A stretch of DNA of 13,332 nucleotides. Origin: JAKQHY01 sp034429475. Lineage in GTDB: Bacteria; Chloroflexota; Anaerolineae; B4-G1; SLSP01. The notes below the pieces were generated by a model. The model was not told the DNA's origin, did no database searches, and worked only from the letters and a program-made list of their open reading frames with translations. The position numbers and the translations under genes were made by a program. The DNA is taken from contig DAOUGD010000341.1 of NCBI GenBank assembly GCA_034429475.1, positions 1-13,332 of the forward strand. The letters are read 5' to 3'. Below, piece after piece: positions 5,220 to 12,961 of this stretch (position 1 is its first letter; every line of letters begins with the position of its first letter).

Positions 5220-7331
5220 TCACGGCTCCCGCATCACATCACGGATGTCGCCCGTCGCCCAGAACCCCTGCGGCGCGTCGGCGTTGTGGAAGCCTTTGCC
5301 GGGCAGCACCACTGTCAGCGCGCCGTCCGGCTCAAAGCGGAACCAGTAGCGATATTCGAACATATCCTGCGCCGTCATGTCGGGGTTGGGGCTGAAGAGG
5401 ACGCCGATGTGCAGCGTGTCCTGGTCCGAAAGCGGCCCGATGGTCGAGAGCTGCTGCGCCGCCGCTCCCGTATATTGTACGCCCTCTCGCGTAATTTCCC
5501 AAGAAACGCGATACGCTCGCCCGCGCGCCGAGGCGTCGTCCAGCAGATAGGTCGCGCCGCTCTGGTTGTTCCAAAGATAAGCGTAGACGTAAGGGCGATC
5601 TGTCGGGTTGGTGACGGTGTAGGCGCGCGTGAAGGGCGTTCCCCGGAAGTAGCTGTAAGCGTCGAGAGCGGCGTCGTAAGCGCCAGTGTTGAATTTCCAT
5701 ATTTCGACGAGCCGCTGCGGGTCAAAGAGATCGCCGCGAATCACAAAGGCCAGCTTCTCGTAGTAGTGCGCCAGGTTGGGGTCGGCGATGCGGTTTCGCC
5801 CGGTTTCCAGGGTTTCTATGTAACCCGCCGGCGTCAATCGCCCAAAGTGGCCGATGTACCAATCCGGGTCGGCCAACGGCAGCCGCGCCATAAGCGGGTC
5901 GCCGAGTCCCAGCAGATCCACCACATGCACCTGCGGCCCGGCGAAGTAGCCGAAGAAGCCCACCGAGCCTTTTTCAACGACGCGCGGCCCGGCGGCGCGG
6001 GCGGCGCGGCCTTGTATCGCCCAGTCGTGGTCGGGCAGCGGGTGGGAGACGGCGAAAGCGCGTAGCAGGCCGGTGTTGTGGTAGTAATTGGCGCGCTCGT
6101 CTGTGATGCCGCGCCCCCGAATCCAGCCGAGGCCGGTCCCGGCCGGCGCGCCCTTCTCCCCACCGGCGCGCACGGGGGAATAGGGCGCGCTCACGCCGAC
6201 GATCAACGCCGCGAGCAGCAACGCGGCTTGATAACGCGGCTTGAGGGCGTCCGGTTTCAGGCTGACCAGCAGCGTCACGGCGACATACAGCGGCGCGGTG
6301 AGGAAGCGCCCGCTCATAAAGTCGCCGCCCACCGAAACGGTGTAGAACAGATACAGCGCCATCCCCAACGCCAGCGGCGCCTTCTTCCATTCCCACCGGA
6401 ACAAGACCAGCAGGAGCGCGGCGCCAATCGCCGCCAACGTGATACTGTCCGCCCGCAGCGAGTTGTGCAGGTAGGCGATCCCCTCAGCCATCAGCGCCTG
6501 GCGGGTGATGAGCGCGGCGGTCAGTTTGGCGTAGGCGGTGTTGGGGAAGGGGAAGCCGTAGTAGAACAGCGAAAACACTTCCCACAAGATCAGCGGCAGG
6601 AAGCCCAGGACGACGGCGCGCACACTGCGCCAGAAGGTATTGCTTTGCCCTCGGTTCATCGTAGAAAGGGAAGATTGCTCAACGGATTGAACGGATTTTA
6701 ACGGATTTTGTGATTTGCGACTTGCAATTTGCGGAAGGGATGGCTGCCATATCTGAAGCGCGGCGTAAGCCAGCGCGGGCAGGTAGAGCAGCAACGTATC
6801 TAGCCGGTTCACCCCGCCCAGCGCCGCGATCAGGCTGAGCCACCCCAGACGGCGCGGCGTAAAAGCATCATCTTTCAAATACAACAGCAAGAATCCGACC
6901 AGCAACGCGTGGGTGAGGGGATTCTCCAGGCCGGACGTGGCGTAGTCCACTGCGGCCTTCGACAGCATCAGCACGGCGAGGCCCAGGCACGCCAGGAGTG
7001 GCGCGCGCGCCATCCGCCATGCGATCAGGGCCGCCGTCGCCAGCGAAATACCGATGCTCAAAAGCATACTGGTGAAGAAGCTCTCGTGGGTGATGGCGTA
7101 GGCTGCCGACAGCAGCAGCATCCACAGCGGATGAGTGTACGATTGCACCCGTTCGGCGACGTTCCACGTCAGCCCGTAGCCGTGGATGAAATTGTCCACA
7201 GTGCGGAACGTGATGTAGGCGTCGTCGGAGAGCCAGGCGTTGCGGATAACCAGCGCGGCGAGACCCAGAAAGAAGAGGAGTGGCAGTATGCGCCATACTC
7301 CATCGGTCTTTGTTTCTTGTGAATTGGACAC
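5220..7331 (-). CDS. GT-C membrane glycosyltransferase, AftB-like
   Basis: This 703-residue integral membrane protein has roughly ten hydrophobic segments in its first two thirds and a soluble C-terminal domain. GT-C enzymes transfer sugars from lipid-phosphate donors on the outer face of the membrane. The first loop has the acidic pair and following motif typical of the AftB-like group: LSDDAYITFRTVDN (D36, D37), GYGLTWNVAERVQSYTHPLW (51-70), and SGLENP (133-138). The C-terminal part contains DLLGLGDPLMARLP, IGHFGRLTPAGYIE, a combination I associate with mycobacterial AftB arabinofuranosyltransferases. The start is GTG (7331-7329) with AGAGGT about 8 nt upstream. Residues 201-221 (QIASRKSQNPLKSVQSVEQSS) come from simple-repeat DNA and interrupt a loop between helices. 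The family call is fairly sure; the sugar and acceptor are unknown. Confidence 0.8.
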   Translation of the reverse strand: MSNSQETKTDGVWRILPLLFFLGLAALVIRNAWLSDDAYITFRTVDNFIHGYGLTWNVAERVQSYTHPLWMLLLSAAYAITHESFFTSMLLSIGISLATAALIAWRMARAPLLACLGLAVLMLSKAAVDYATSGLENPLTHALLVGFLLLYLKDDAFTPRRLGWLSLIAALGGVNRLDTLLLYLPALAYAALQIWQPSLPQIASRKSQNPLKSVQSVEQSSLSTMNRGQSNTFWRSVRAVVLGFLPLILWEVFSLFYYGFPFPNTAYAKLTAALITRQALMAEGIAYLHNSLRADSITLAAIGAALLLVLFRWEWKKAPLALGMALYLFYTVSVGGDFMSGRFLTAPLYVAVTLLVSLKPDALKPRYQAALLLAALIVGVSAPYSPVRAGGEKGAPAGTGLGWIRGRGITDERANYYHNTGLLRAFAVSHPLPDHDWAIQGRAARAAGPRVVEKGSVGFFGYFAGPQVHVVDLLGLGDPLMARLPLADPDWYIGHFGRLTPAGYIETLETGRNRIADPNLAHYYEKLAFVIRGDLFDPQRLVEIWKFNTGAYDAALDAYSYFRGTPFTRAYTVTNPTDRPYVYAYLWNNQSGATYLLDDASARGRAYRVSWEITREGVQYTGAAAQQLSTIGPLSDQDTLHIGVLFSPNPDMTAQDMFEYRYWFRFEPDGALTVVLPGKGFHNADAPQGFWATGDIRDVMREP
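6681..6735. repeat. In-frame nonad and heptad repeat insert within the glycosyltransferase gene
   Basis: This stretch reads as 9-10-nt units built on AACGGATT (three copies from 6681) followed by 7-nt units GATTTGC, GACTTGC, AATTTGC (6712-6732). The same unit types occur between genes elsewhere in the window. It is clearly more AT-rich than the surrounding coding sequence. On the minus strand it is translated without a stop into a polar, Ser/Gln/Lys-rich loop of the membrane protein. Confidence 0.7.
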
Positions 7332-7349
7332 TGGACTTACCTCTTTCTA

Positions 7350-7426
7350 TCAGCAGATTAAGCAGATTTAGCAGATTACATGCCGTTAACTCCTAAAAAA
7401 TCTGCTTAATCCGCTAAATCTGCTGA
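7350..7426. repeat. Nonad inverted repeat (26-nt arms) between add-like and glycosyltransferase genes
   Basis: Two 26-nt arms, 7350-7375 and 7401-7426, are inverted copies with three mismatches and a 25-nt loop. Each arm is itself made of about three 9-nt units (AGCAGATTA, AGCAGATTT). It lies between the stop of the deaminase gene and the GTG of the glycosyltransferase gene, so a read-through mRNA would carry a long stem-loop there. There is no U-run directly after the stem on the minus strand, so it does not look like a standard intrinsic terminator. The loop contains AGGAG, then ATG immediately followed by TAA (minus strand, 7381-7376). Confidence 0.85.
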
Positions 7427-7447
7427 CAAAAAATAGAAGTTTTGATT

Positions 7448-8395
7448 TTAGGGCAGAAAGCGGGCGTTCAGGGTGTTTTGGTACATCGTCGCAAAATCGG
7501 CTTCAGTGAAACCAAACACGTTCGCCAGAAGTTGATACTCCGAGTTCATGCTGCATAGAAACGCGCCGGGATCGTCGGTGTTGACGCTGAAGTTCAGGCC
7601 CAACTCGCGCGCTCTGCCGATGGGGTGATCTTCAATCCGCGCGACGCTGCCGGTGCAGAGATTGCTCGTGGGGCACATCTCAATGTGAATCTGCCGTTCC
7701 TGGAAAAGCTCCACCAGCCGGGCATCCTGAAACAGCGCGACGCCGTGCCCGATGCGATCCGGGTAGCCGTAGTCCAGCGCGTCCCACACCGATTCCGGCC
7801 CACACCATTCGCCCGCGTGGACTTCGATGCCGATCCCGGCTTCGTGCAGCCGCGCCAGCGTCCGCGTGAAGGGCTTGACAGGATTGCCAGCTTCCGGCCC
7901 GGCAACGCCGATCCCAACAATCAGGCCGGCGGCGTGCAGCGCTAGCAGCGGCCCGGCAAATTCGGCGACGACCTCCGCGGGCTTGTCCCGCCCGATGCCG
8001 ATGGTGAAGGCAATCTCAATATCGCCATTCTGGTAGCGATTGACCCATTCCCGCAGCGCTCCCACACGCTCCATGGCTTCGGAAGTCCCAAGTCGCACTC
8101 CAAAGGCGCCGGCGGGCAACATCCATTCCACGTAACGCACATGTTGCGCCTTCAGCCGGGCGATATGCTGGTCGGCGAGCAGACACAGATATTCTATCCT
8201 GGATTCGACCGGTGTGACGAATCCGAACCATTGGAAAAAAGCCTCGACGCCCCGAATAGGGTAGGCGGCTTCCATAGCGGCGACATCCACCGGACATGCC
8301 GGGTCTTCCACGTGAATCAGCCGCGCGATGGCGGGATCCAGAATCCCATCCAGGTGACAGTGGAGTTCGGCTTTGGGCAGGGTGGTGATGTTCAT
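7448..8395 (-). CDS. add: Adenosine deaminase family hydrolase
   Basis: This 315-residue metal-dependent amidohydrolase most likely deaminates adenosine to inosine in purine salvage. The metal and catalytic residues fall at almost the same positions as in E. coli Add: HCHLDG (H12, H14), HAGE (H193, E196), RIGHG (H217) and NTDDP (D274, D275), plus CPTSN (241-245) beside the active site. The length is normal. The ATG is close to the motif HCH, so no later start is possible, yet I see no clear Shine-Dalgarno: a heptad repeat array occupies the 60 bases upstream, so translation may depend on read-through from the MFS gene. Adenine deaminase and aminodeoxyfutalosine deaminase share these motifs and cannot be excluded. 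No menaquinone genes are nearby to favour the latter. Confidence 0.85.
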   Translation of the reverse strand: MNITTLPKAELHCHLDGILDPAIARLIHVEDPACPVDVAAMEAAYPIRGVEAFFQWFGFVTPVESRIEYLCLLADQHIARLKAQHVRYVEWMLPAGAFGVRLGTSEAMERVGALREWVNRYQNGDIEIAFTIGIGRDKPAEVVAEFAGPLLALHAAGLIVGIGVAGPEAGNPVKPFTRTLARLHEAGIGIEVHAGEWCGPESVWDALDYGYPDRIGHGVALFQDARLVELFQERQIHIEMCPTSNLCTGSVARIEDHPIGRARELGLNFSVNTDDPGAFLCSMNSEYQLLANVFGFTEADFATMYQNTLNARFLP

Positions 8396-8422
8396 AGGCG
8401 AATGAGCGGATCGGCGGAGCAG

Positions 8423-8485
8423 CGAATTACGAATTACGAATTACGAATTACGAATTACGGATTACGGATTGCGGATTGCGGTATG
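8423..8485. repeat. Heptad repeat array C
   Basis: Nine consecutive 7-nt units: CGAATTA five times, CGGATTA once, CGGATTG twice, and CGGTATG. It is the most regular array in the window. It spans the stop codon of the MFS gene (8464-8462), so the last seven residues of that protein (TAIRNP and its neighbours) are encoded by repeat DNA. It also fills the space before the deaminase start. The drift from CGAATTA to CGGATTG along the array looks like unit-by-unit expansion followed by decay. Confidence 0.9.
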
Positions 8486-9667
8486 GCGTGGGTCGGGCAG
8501 GCTGAGGAGCAGCGGCCAGGCCAACGCGGTTCCGAGCGCAGTGACGATGAATAACAAGCTGTAGTTGTTGCCCGTCCACTGTAGCAGCAGCCCGCCGAGC
8601 GTCGAAAAGAGCGTCGTGACGCCGTTGATGGTGTTGGTCAGGCCGACGTAGGCCGGGCGCCGGGCTTCGGGAGCCAATTCCAGCAAGAAGGCCATCCACG
8701 ACGGCAGCAGGCTGTTGTTGGCCGCGTTGAGTACGAAGAAAACCATCCCATAGCCCCAGGCCAGCCAGCCGGGATCGCGGATCCATTGCGGAATCATAAT
8801 CGCGGTGAGCGGCACGCCGATGGTGAGGAGCGTGCTGGCCTGCATCGCGCGGCGGGCGCCGTGCCGCTCGTTGAGCCAGCCGAAGAAGACTGCCGCCAAC
8901 ACGCTGCCGCCGACGCCGATGGAGGTGTAGCGTCCCGCGACCTGGTCCGGCAAGTGCAGGATGTCGAGCGCGTAGGTCATGTAAAACGGCATCGCCAACA
9001 GGCTGAGGTTGTAAAGCTGGCGGGCGACGATATAGCGGCGAAAGGTCGTGTCGCTTTTCAGGATGTTGCCTAACTGCGGCAAAAAATCCCGCCACTGCGG
9101 CACAGCTTTCTCGGACATGCCGGGCGCCTCGCGGAGGGTCATGATCCCCCCCAGGGAAATCATCAGCATCCCGAAGCCCAGTAACAACAGGCTGGCGTAA
9201 TTGTACGGAAAAGCCGGCCCGTGCTCGCTGAGAATGCCCTCGACTGCGAATCCCGCCAGGAAGCTCAGGATACCGGAAGTCGTCTGCCCAACGCTGAAGA
9301 GCCGTCCCCGGCGTTGCGGCGGGATGGCTTTGCTCAGCAAATCGAACCAGGCGAGGCTGCCAAACCCGTCACCGACCCAGAACGCCGTATAAATCGGCAC
9401 AAACAGCGCGATCAGCAGCGCGGCCGGCCAATGCCCGGCGGCGGCCGTGAGTCCGGCCAGCACAAAAAACAGCGGGCGGCTCAGCGCGGCGGCCCAGACG
9501 ATCGCGGGCTTTTTGTGGGGCTTGGCGGCCAGTGCGCGGGCTGCGAAGAGCTGCGGCAGCAGCCAACCCGCGCGTTGCAGCGTCGTGATCAGCCCGATGA
9601 CGGCGGAGGACGCGCCCAACACGCTGAGCAGGCCGGGAATGACGGTGGTCGGGCCGATAAAGGCCAT
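8462..9667 (-). CDS. MFS transporter
   Basis: A twelve-helix major facilitator with no recognisable substrate motif. From the ATG at 9667 it is 401 residues, with hydrophobic segments throughout, a basic loop after the second helix (FAARALAAKPHKK), and a central cytoplasmic loop near residues 165-185. The ATG cannot be the true start: it falls in the middle of the first helix. The same frame is open upstream and encodes DYRRNFAALATDFCFFGLA, completing that helix, but contains no ATG, GTG or TTG back to the end of the upstream gene. The best candidate is an ATA codon at 9760-9758 inside the sequence ATAG, overlapping the upstream stop and 9 nt after GGAGG, giving 432 residues. Transport direction and substrate are unknown. 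The C-terminal residues are encoded by repeat array C. Confidence 0.87.
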   Translation of the reverse strand: MAFIGPTTVIPGLLSVLGASSAVIGLITTLQRAGWLLPQLFAARALAAKPHKKPAIVWAAALSRPLFFVLAGLTAAAGHWPAALLIALFVPIYTAFWVGDGFGSLAWFDLLSKAIPPQRRGRLFSVGQTTSGILSFLAGFAVEGILSEHGPAFPYNYASLLLLGFGMLMISLGGIMTLREAPGMSEKAVPQWRDFLPQLGNILKSDTTFRRYIVARQLYNLSLLAMPFYMTYALDILHLPDQVAGRYTSIGVGGSVLAAVFFGWLNERHGARRAMQASTLLTIGVPLTAIMIPQWIRDPGWLAWGYGMVFFVLNAANNSLLPSWMAFLLELAPEARRPAYVGLTNTINGVTTLFSTLGGLLLQWTGNNYSLLFIVTALGTALAWPLLLSLPDPRHTAIRNP

Positions 9668-9756
9668 TGCTAACCCGAAGAAACAAAAGTCGGTGGCCAG
9701 CGCGGCGAAGTTGCGGCGGTAATCTTTGGGGGGCGCGGTGTGGATGGATGGGGCGT

Positions 9757-9774
9757 CTATTGCAGCATTCCTCC
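9757..9774 (-). promoter_or_regulatory. Shine-Dalgarno and ATAG stop/start overlap for the MFS gene
   Basis: On the minus strand GGAGG (9774-9770) is followed 9 nt later by ATAG, in which TAG ends the DUF5680 gene and ATA opens the MFS frame. The geometry is that of the common ATGA-type coupled overlap, but with an AUA codon. Either a rare AUA start is used here, or a base is wrong in the assembly. Confidence 0.45.
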
Positions 9775-10245
9775 GCTGTAATGAAGCTGGTAAACGGCTA
9801 CATTTTGGTAAGTGATCGTCTCCCGTCCCCAGAAGCGATCCGGATCACCGTGACTCTCGTTGGTATACGCGAGGGCGCCCTGTTTGTAAACGCCTGGCCC
9901 CCGATAGGGGTGTTCCGGCGAGACGTGACGCAAGGCCTCTTGGAGAAAGGCGTAAACCTCCTGGATCTGAATGGGGATTTCCGCCGTCTTCAACTTTCCT
10001 CCGGCATAGCACATTGACCATACCGGGTTGGCGTCGTAGTACACCGTCTCCTGACCGACAAAATAGTCGTTGCCGAAGTAAACATCCCGGTAAAGCAGTG
10101 CATCCTTCGCGTACTCCAATTGCTTGGACCCGGGCAACATAGGCGATACTTTGGTCCCGGCGCCGCCTTGCGCGGCATACGTGTGCGCTTTCGCCTCCAC
10201 CAAAAAAGCTAAAAATGTCTCACGATTGATCGGCATTGTCGTCAT
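9757..10245 (-). CDS. DUF5680 domain protein
   Basis: This 162-residue soluble protein matches the DUF5680 pattern along its whole length: FLAFLVEAKAHTYAAQGG, then GSKQLEYAKDALLYRDVYFGNDYFVGQETVYYDANPVWSMCYAGG (about 39-83), and the terminal YQLHYSGGMLQ. The domain is found alone or behind XRE-type DNA-binding domains; here it stands alone, with no helix-turn-helix. Its biochemical role is not established. The start is well supported by GAGGAGG about 6 nt before the ATG. It is first in a likely two-gene unit with the MFS transporter, whose frame overlaps its stop. A ligand-sensing or binding role linked to the transporter is a guess from context. Confidence 0.8.
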   Translation of the reverse strand: MTTMPINRETFLAFLVEAKAHTYAAQGGAGTKVSPMLPGSKQLEYAKDALLYRDVYFGNDYFVGQETVYYDANPVWSMCYAGGKLKTAEIPIQIQEVYAFLQEALRHVSPEHPYRGPGVYKQGALAYTNESHGDPDRFWGRETITYQNVAVYQLHYSGGMLQ

Positions 10246-10433
10246 GGTGACCTCCTCAAAGAATAACAGGATTTATGGAATGATAGGATCAAAAATCCAT
10301 TGGATCCGTTGGCTCAACCCCTTTGAAAATCAGCTTAATCTGCTGACTAAATGCTCATCCTTATGGCTATGCGCGCCTCATCAAGGAACGGCACTTTCCA
10401 TTTTACTCGGTCTTGGTTGTTTGTCAGATGCGC

Positions 10434-10462
10434 AAACGCCCCGAATTCGATTCGGGGCGTTT
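10434..10462. terminator. Strong hairpin terminator downstream of the VIT/VWA gene
   Basis: A perfect 13-bp GC-rich stem with a three-base loop (about AAACGCCCCGAAT on one side, its complement on the other), with A/T bases at both stem ends. It lies 45 nt past the stop of the VIT/VWA gene and about 190 nt before the DUF5680 start, so it most likely ends the former transcript. The rest of the 262-base gap (10246-10507) holds two remnants of the 9-nt repeat (around 10327-10345 and 10480-10495) and the strong ribosome binding site of DUF5680. No further gene is visible. Confidence 0.8.
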
Positions 10463-10507
10463 GATCGGATCAGAAACTCCACTCAATCTGCTGATCGAAA
10501 TCAAGAT

Positions 10508-12883
10508 TTAGTACTTGCTCGGCATTTCCTGTCGCTTGCTGAGTCTAACGACGATGCCGACGACCAGCAACAACGCGGCGCTGCTGCATATCCCTGGCGA
10601 TGTCGTCGTCGGGGTGGGGGCTGGCAGGGTATTGGCAGGAGTGGTTGGGGTGACGTCCGCGGATGTCGTGGGCTGTGGCGTCGCCGTGGGGTCAACTTGT
10701 TCTGGCGGGCGCGCTACTTCATCGGATCCTGTTCCAAAGAGAAAGCGATAAGCCGCGCCTTCGGGCGCTACAAAGATGGTTTCCGCATTCAGAGCGAAGT
10801 AAGCCGCCCACGTTGGATGTGTATCTAGTATTTCCCAATACGCGGGTGACATGAAGGGGATTTCTTGCAGCGACATCTTATCCGGGACGTAAAGGGTATC
10901 CGTGCAGAGCGTGACATCGCACAAGAAAGTCTTGTCGCCGACATAGCGGACGTGCCTCTGGGTCTCCGATGCTGGTATGCTCTCGTCCGCAGCGGGGGGA
11001 GCCGCGGCACCCCCCAATCCGGCGCGCATTTCTGCATCCTCTACTGCTTGTTCTCCGGTCGCCGCCGGGGCCACCTGTAGGGATTTCTCGAACTCTTCTG
11101 CGGCCCGGTCACGCCCCTCAAGACTGAGAACCTCAGTCGGCTCTTCCACCAGGAATGACGTGTAGGGGGTGATGATGCCATACCGCAAGCTCAAAGTGAC
11201 AATGGCCTCCACCCACTCAGCATTTTCCCCATACAGGCGGATTTGTGTCAGCAGATGGCCGATCTTGCGTGCGGCCCATAGACGGGGGATAAAAGCCAGC
11301 TTATCGCCGTCCTCGCTTTGGCGCGTGAATGTGCCTTCATATTCATATATTTGATGTTCGCCGTTGACCTCGCCGGTCAACGTGATGCGCTGTGGGCCAG
11401 CGCCGGTGTAGCGCCCGGTGACAATCAGTTGCGTCCCGGCGTATAGGTCGGTGAGTGGGTTGGGGTACACATCGTAAACGCGCACATCGCCAAAGTCCAG
11501 TGTCACATTGGTGAGCAGTGGGCTTTGCACACGGGCGTAAAAAGCCGATACCTGCTCGTCAATGCGTTCGTAAGGTTTCACGTAGGCCGGACGCCCTTTG
11601 TGATCCTGGGCCAATTGATCGAGAAAGAGCGTGTTCACATCATACCCCACTCCAAAAGGAAAGATGCGCGCTGAACCAGAGGTTTCTTGCGTTAGCATGT
11701 TGAGAATCGTAGCCTCTTCCACAATCCCCTCCGTAGGCAGGCCATCGGTCAGGAAGATGGTGATCGTTGGGCGAGTTGCGTCCGCTTGCGATAGCGCCTC
11801 CGACAGGGCCAGGTAGATGTTGGTGCCGCCCATCGCTTCCAGATCTTCCACCCAGGCGACCGCTTCACTGGCTTCGGCACTTGGTCGGGGTGTGTCGGCA
11901 AACGCCCGCACATCGCTGCTAAAGGCAATGACATTGAAGCGATCTGCTGGATTCAAATGCTCCAAGATGTAGACGAGCGCCGCTTGCGCCTGTTCCAACT
12001 TTTCCCCATCCATTGAACCGGATGTATCCAGCACCAAAAAAACGTCCTGCGCCAGGGCGCGGTGTTGCGTCTCCTCAATAGTCGGAGAAACCATCAACAA
12101 GAAAAAACCATCCTCATCCTTGGCTCTGTACGAGAGTAAATTCGCGCCAATCTCTTCCGTTCCCGAACTTGTGTAAAGCTCGAAGTCACGATTGGGGAGA
12201 ATGTGACCGGCTTCGTAACTAATGCTTGCCTCGCGGCTGCTTTTTCGGGTGATGACAGCTTCTTCCTGGTGGCTAGGCGAGTAGATGGCACGCAAGTCGG
12301 TAGGGGAAGTGATCTCAATGTAAAGGCTGACCTGTTCTAATGGCCTTGCCGAGAAGCGTTCCGTATCCAGGGGGTAACGGTAATACATCAGTCCATTCTC
12401 GACCGGCAAGACTTGCGTGTATTCCAGTTGGATGCGGCGCTCGCCTCCTGGCGGAATTGGGAATATGCGAGCGCGCACGGCGTCGCGTCCCACGTATTCC
12501 AGCAAGGCTGGATCACGGCGGTGTCGCACGTAACCTTCGTAGATCTCGCGCGCCTTATCGCCCGGCAGAATCTCGCCTTCAACCGGCTGCCCATCCACCC
12601 ACATCACAAAGCGCTGCACCGTGGCCCCGGTAGGGAGTGGAAAAACATAGGTGCCCTCGGCGGCGCTTTGTCCTTCATTACAGAAGACCTGGTCAACCTT
12701 GGTGGTCGCAACCTGATCTTCAATTGTGACCGTTACCCGGTGATAACGAATGGTCAACCAGGGTGTCCAATCCACTGGTAGTTCTGGGGGTGGGTCAATA
12801 ATGATAATCCCATCGGCCAGCGCCATTTGCGGGATTCCGAAGACGAGGGTAAGTGTGACTAAAAACCATAGTATTCTCTTCAT
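10508..12883 (-). CDS. Secreted membrane-anchored VIT and VWA domain protein
   Basis: This 791-residue protein starts with a signal peptide (MKRILWFLVTLTLVFG, cut near ALA-DG, about residue 24). A VIT domain (about 40-175) follows, with VDQVFCNEGQSAAEGTYVFPLP and EIYEGYVRHRRDPALLEYV, then a VWA domain (about 278-450) with an intact metal site: DTSGS (286-290), T354 in GGTN, and D380 in FLTDG. YGIITPYTSFLVEE (568-581), typical of the family, closes the core. A Cys pair (C655, C660), a Pro/Thr-rich linker (about 729-763) and one hydrophobic segment with a basic end (SPGICSS...RLSKR, about 762-784) suggest anchoring outside the cell. The family resembles inter-alpha-trypsin inhibitor heavy chains; a role in surface adhesion or metal-dependent binding is likely. 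AGGAGG precedes the ATG. It is transcribed away from the rRNA operon. Confidence 0.93.
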   Translation of the reverse strand: MKRILWFLVTLTLVFGIPQMALADGIIIIDPPPELPVDWTPWLTIRYHRVTVTIEDQVATTKVDQVFCNEGQSAAEGTYVFPLPTGATVQRFVMWVDGQPVEGEILPGDKAREIYEGYVRHRRDPALLEYVGRDAVRARIFPIPPGGERRIQLEYTQVLPVENGLMYYRYPLDTERFSARPLEQVSLYIEITSPTDLRAIYSPSHQEEAVITRKSSREASISYEAGHILPNRDFELYTSSGTEEIGANLLSYRAKDEDGFFLLMVSPTIEETQHRALAQDVFLVLDTSGSMDGEKLEQAQAALVYILEHLNPADRFNVIAFSSDVRAFADTPRPSAEASEAVAWVEDLEAMGGTNIYLALSEALSQADATRPTITIFLTDGLPTEGIVEEATILNMLTQETSGSARIFPFGVGYDVNTLFLDQLAQDHKGRPAYVKPYERIDEQVSAFYARVQSPLLTNVTLDFGDVRVYDVYPNPLTDLYAGTQLIVTGRYTGAGPQRITLTGEVNGEHQIYEYEGTFTRQSEDGDKLAFIPRLWAARKIGHLLTQIRLYGENAEWVEAIVTLSLRYGIITPYTSFLVEEPTEVLSLEGRDRAAEEFEKSLQVAPAATGEQAVEDAEMRAGLGGAAAPPAADESIPASETQRHVRYVGDKTFLCDVTLCTDTLYVPDKMSLQEIPFMSPAYWEILDTHPTWAAYFALNAETIFVAPEGAAYRFLFGTGSDEVARPPEQVDPTATPQPTTSADVTPTTPANTLPAPTPTTTSPGICSSAALLLVVGIVVRLSKRQEMPSKY

Positions 12884-12961
12884 TGTTTTCCTCCTGCTAT
12901 AGTATCTTTTGGAAATGGATATCTAATTTAGAAACGCCCGATCGCAAGGTGAAGTTCCATC

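Noticed and set aside
4806..6065. A 419-codon open frame on the plus strand
   Set aside because: It lies antisense to the AlbA_2 and glycosyltransferase genes, has low-complexity Arg/Val/Gln-rich composition and no recognisable domain. High GC content produces such open frames opposite real genes.
7350..7426. Terminal inverted repeats of a small mobile element
   Set aside because: Only 25 nt lie between the arms, no target-site duplication is seen, and the arms are themselves periodic.
8423..8485. CRISPR-like array
   Set aside because: The units are 7 nt long and directly adjacent with no spacers, so this is a simple tandem repeat.
10124..10828. A 234-codon open frame on the plus strand across the 10246-10507 gap
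   Set aside because: It overlaps two well-supported minus-strand genes and the terminator hairpin, and the translation shows no domain or start signal.
12890..12935. Promoter of the VIT/VWA gene on the minus strand
   Set aside because: A TACTAT-like -10 exists near the ribosome binding site, but no convincing -35 at the proper spacing, so I did not annotate it.
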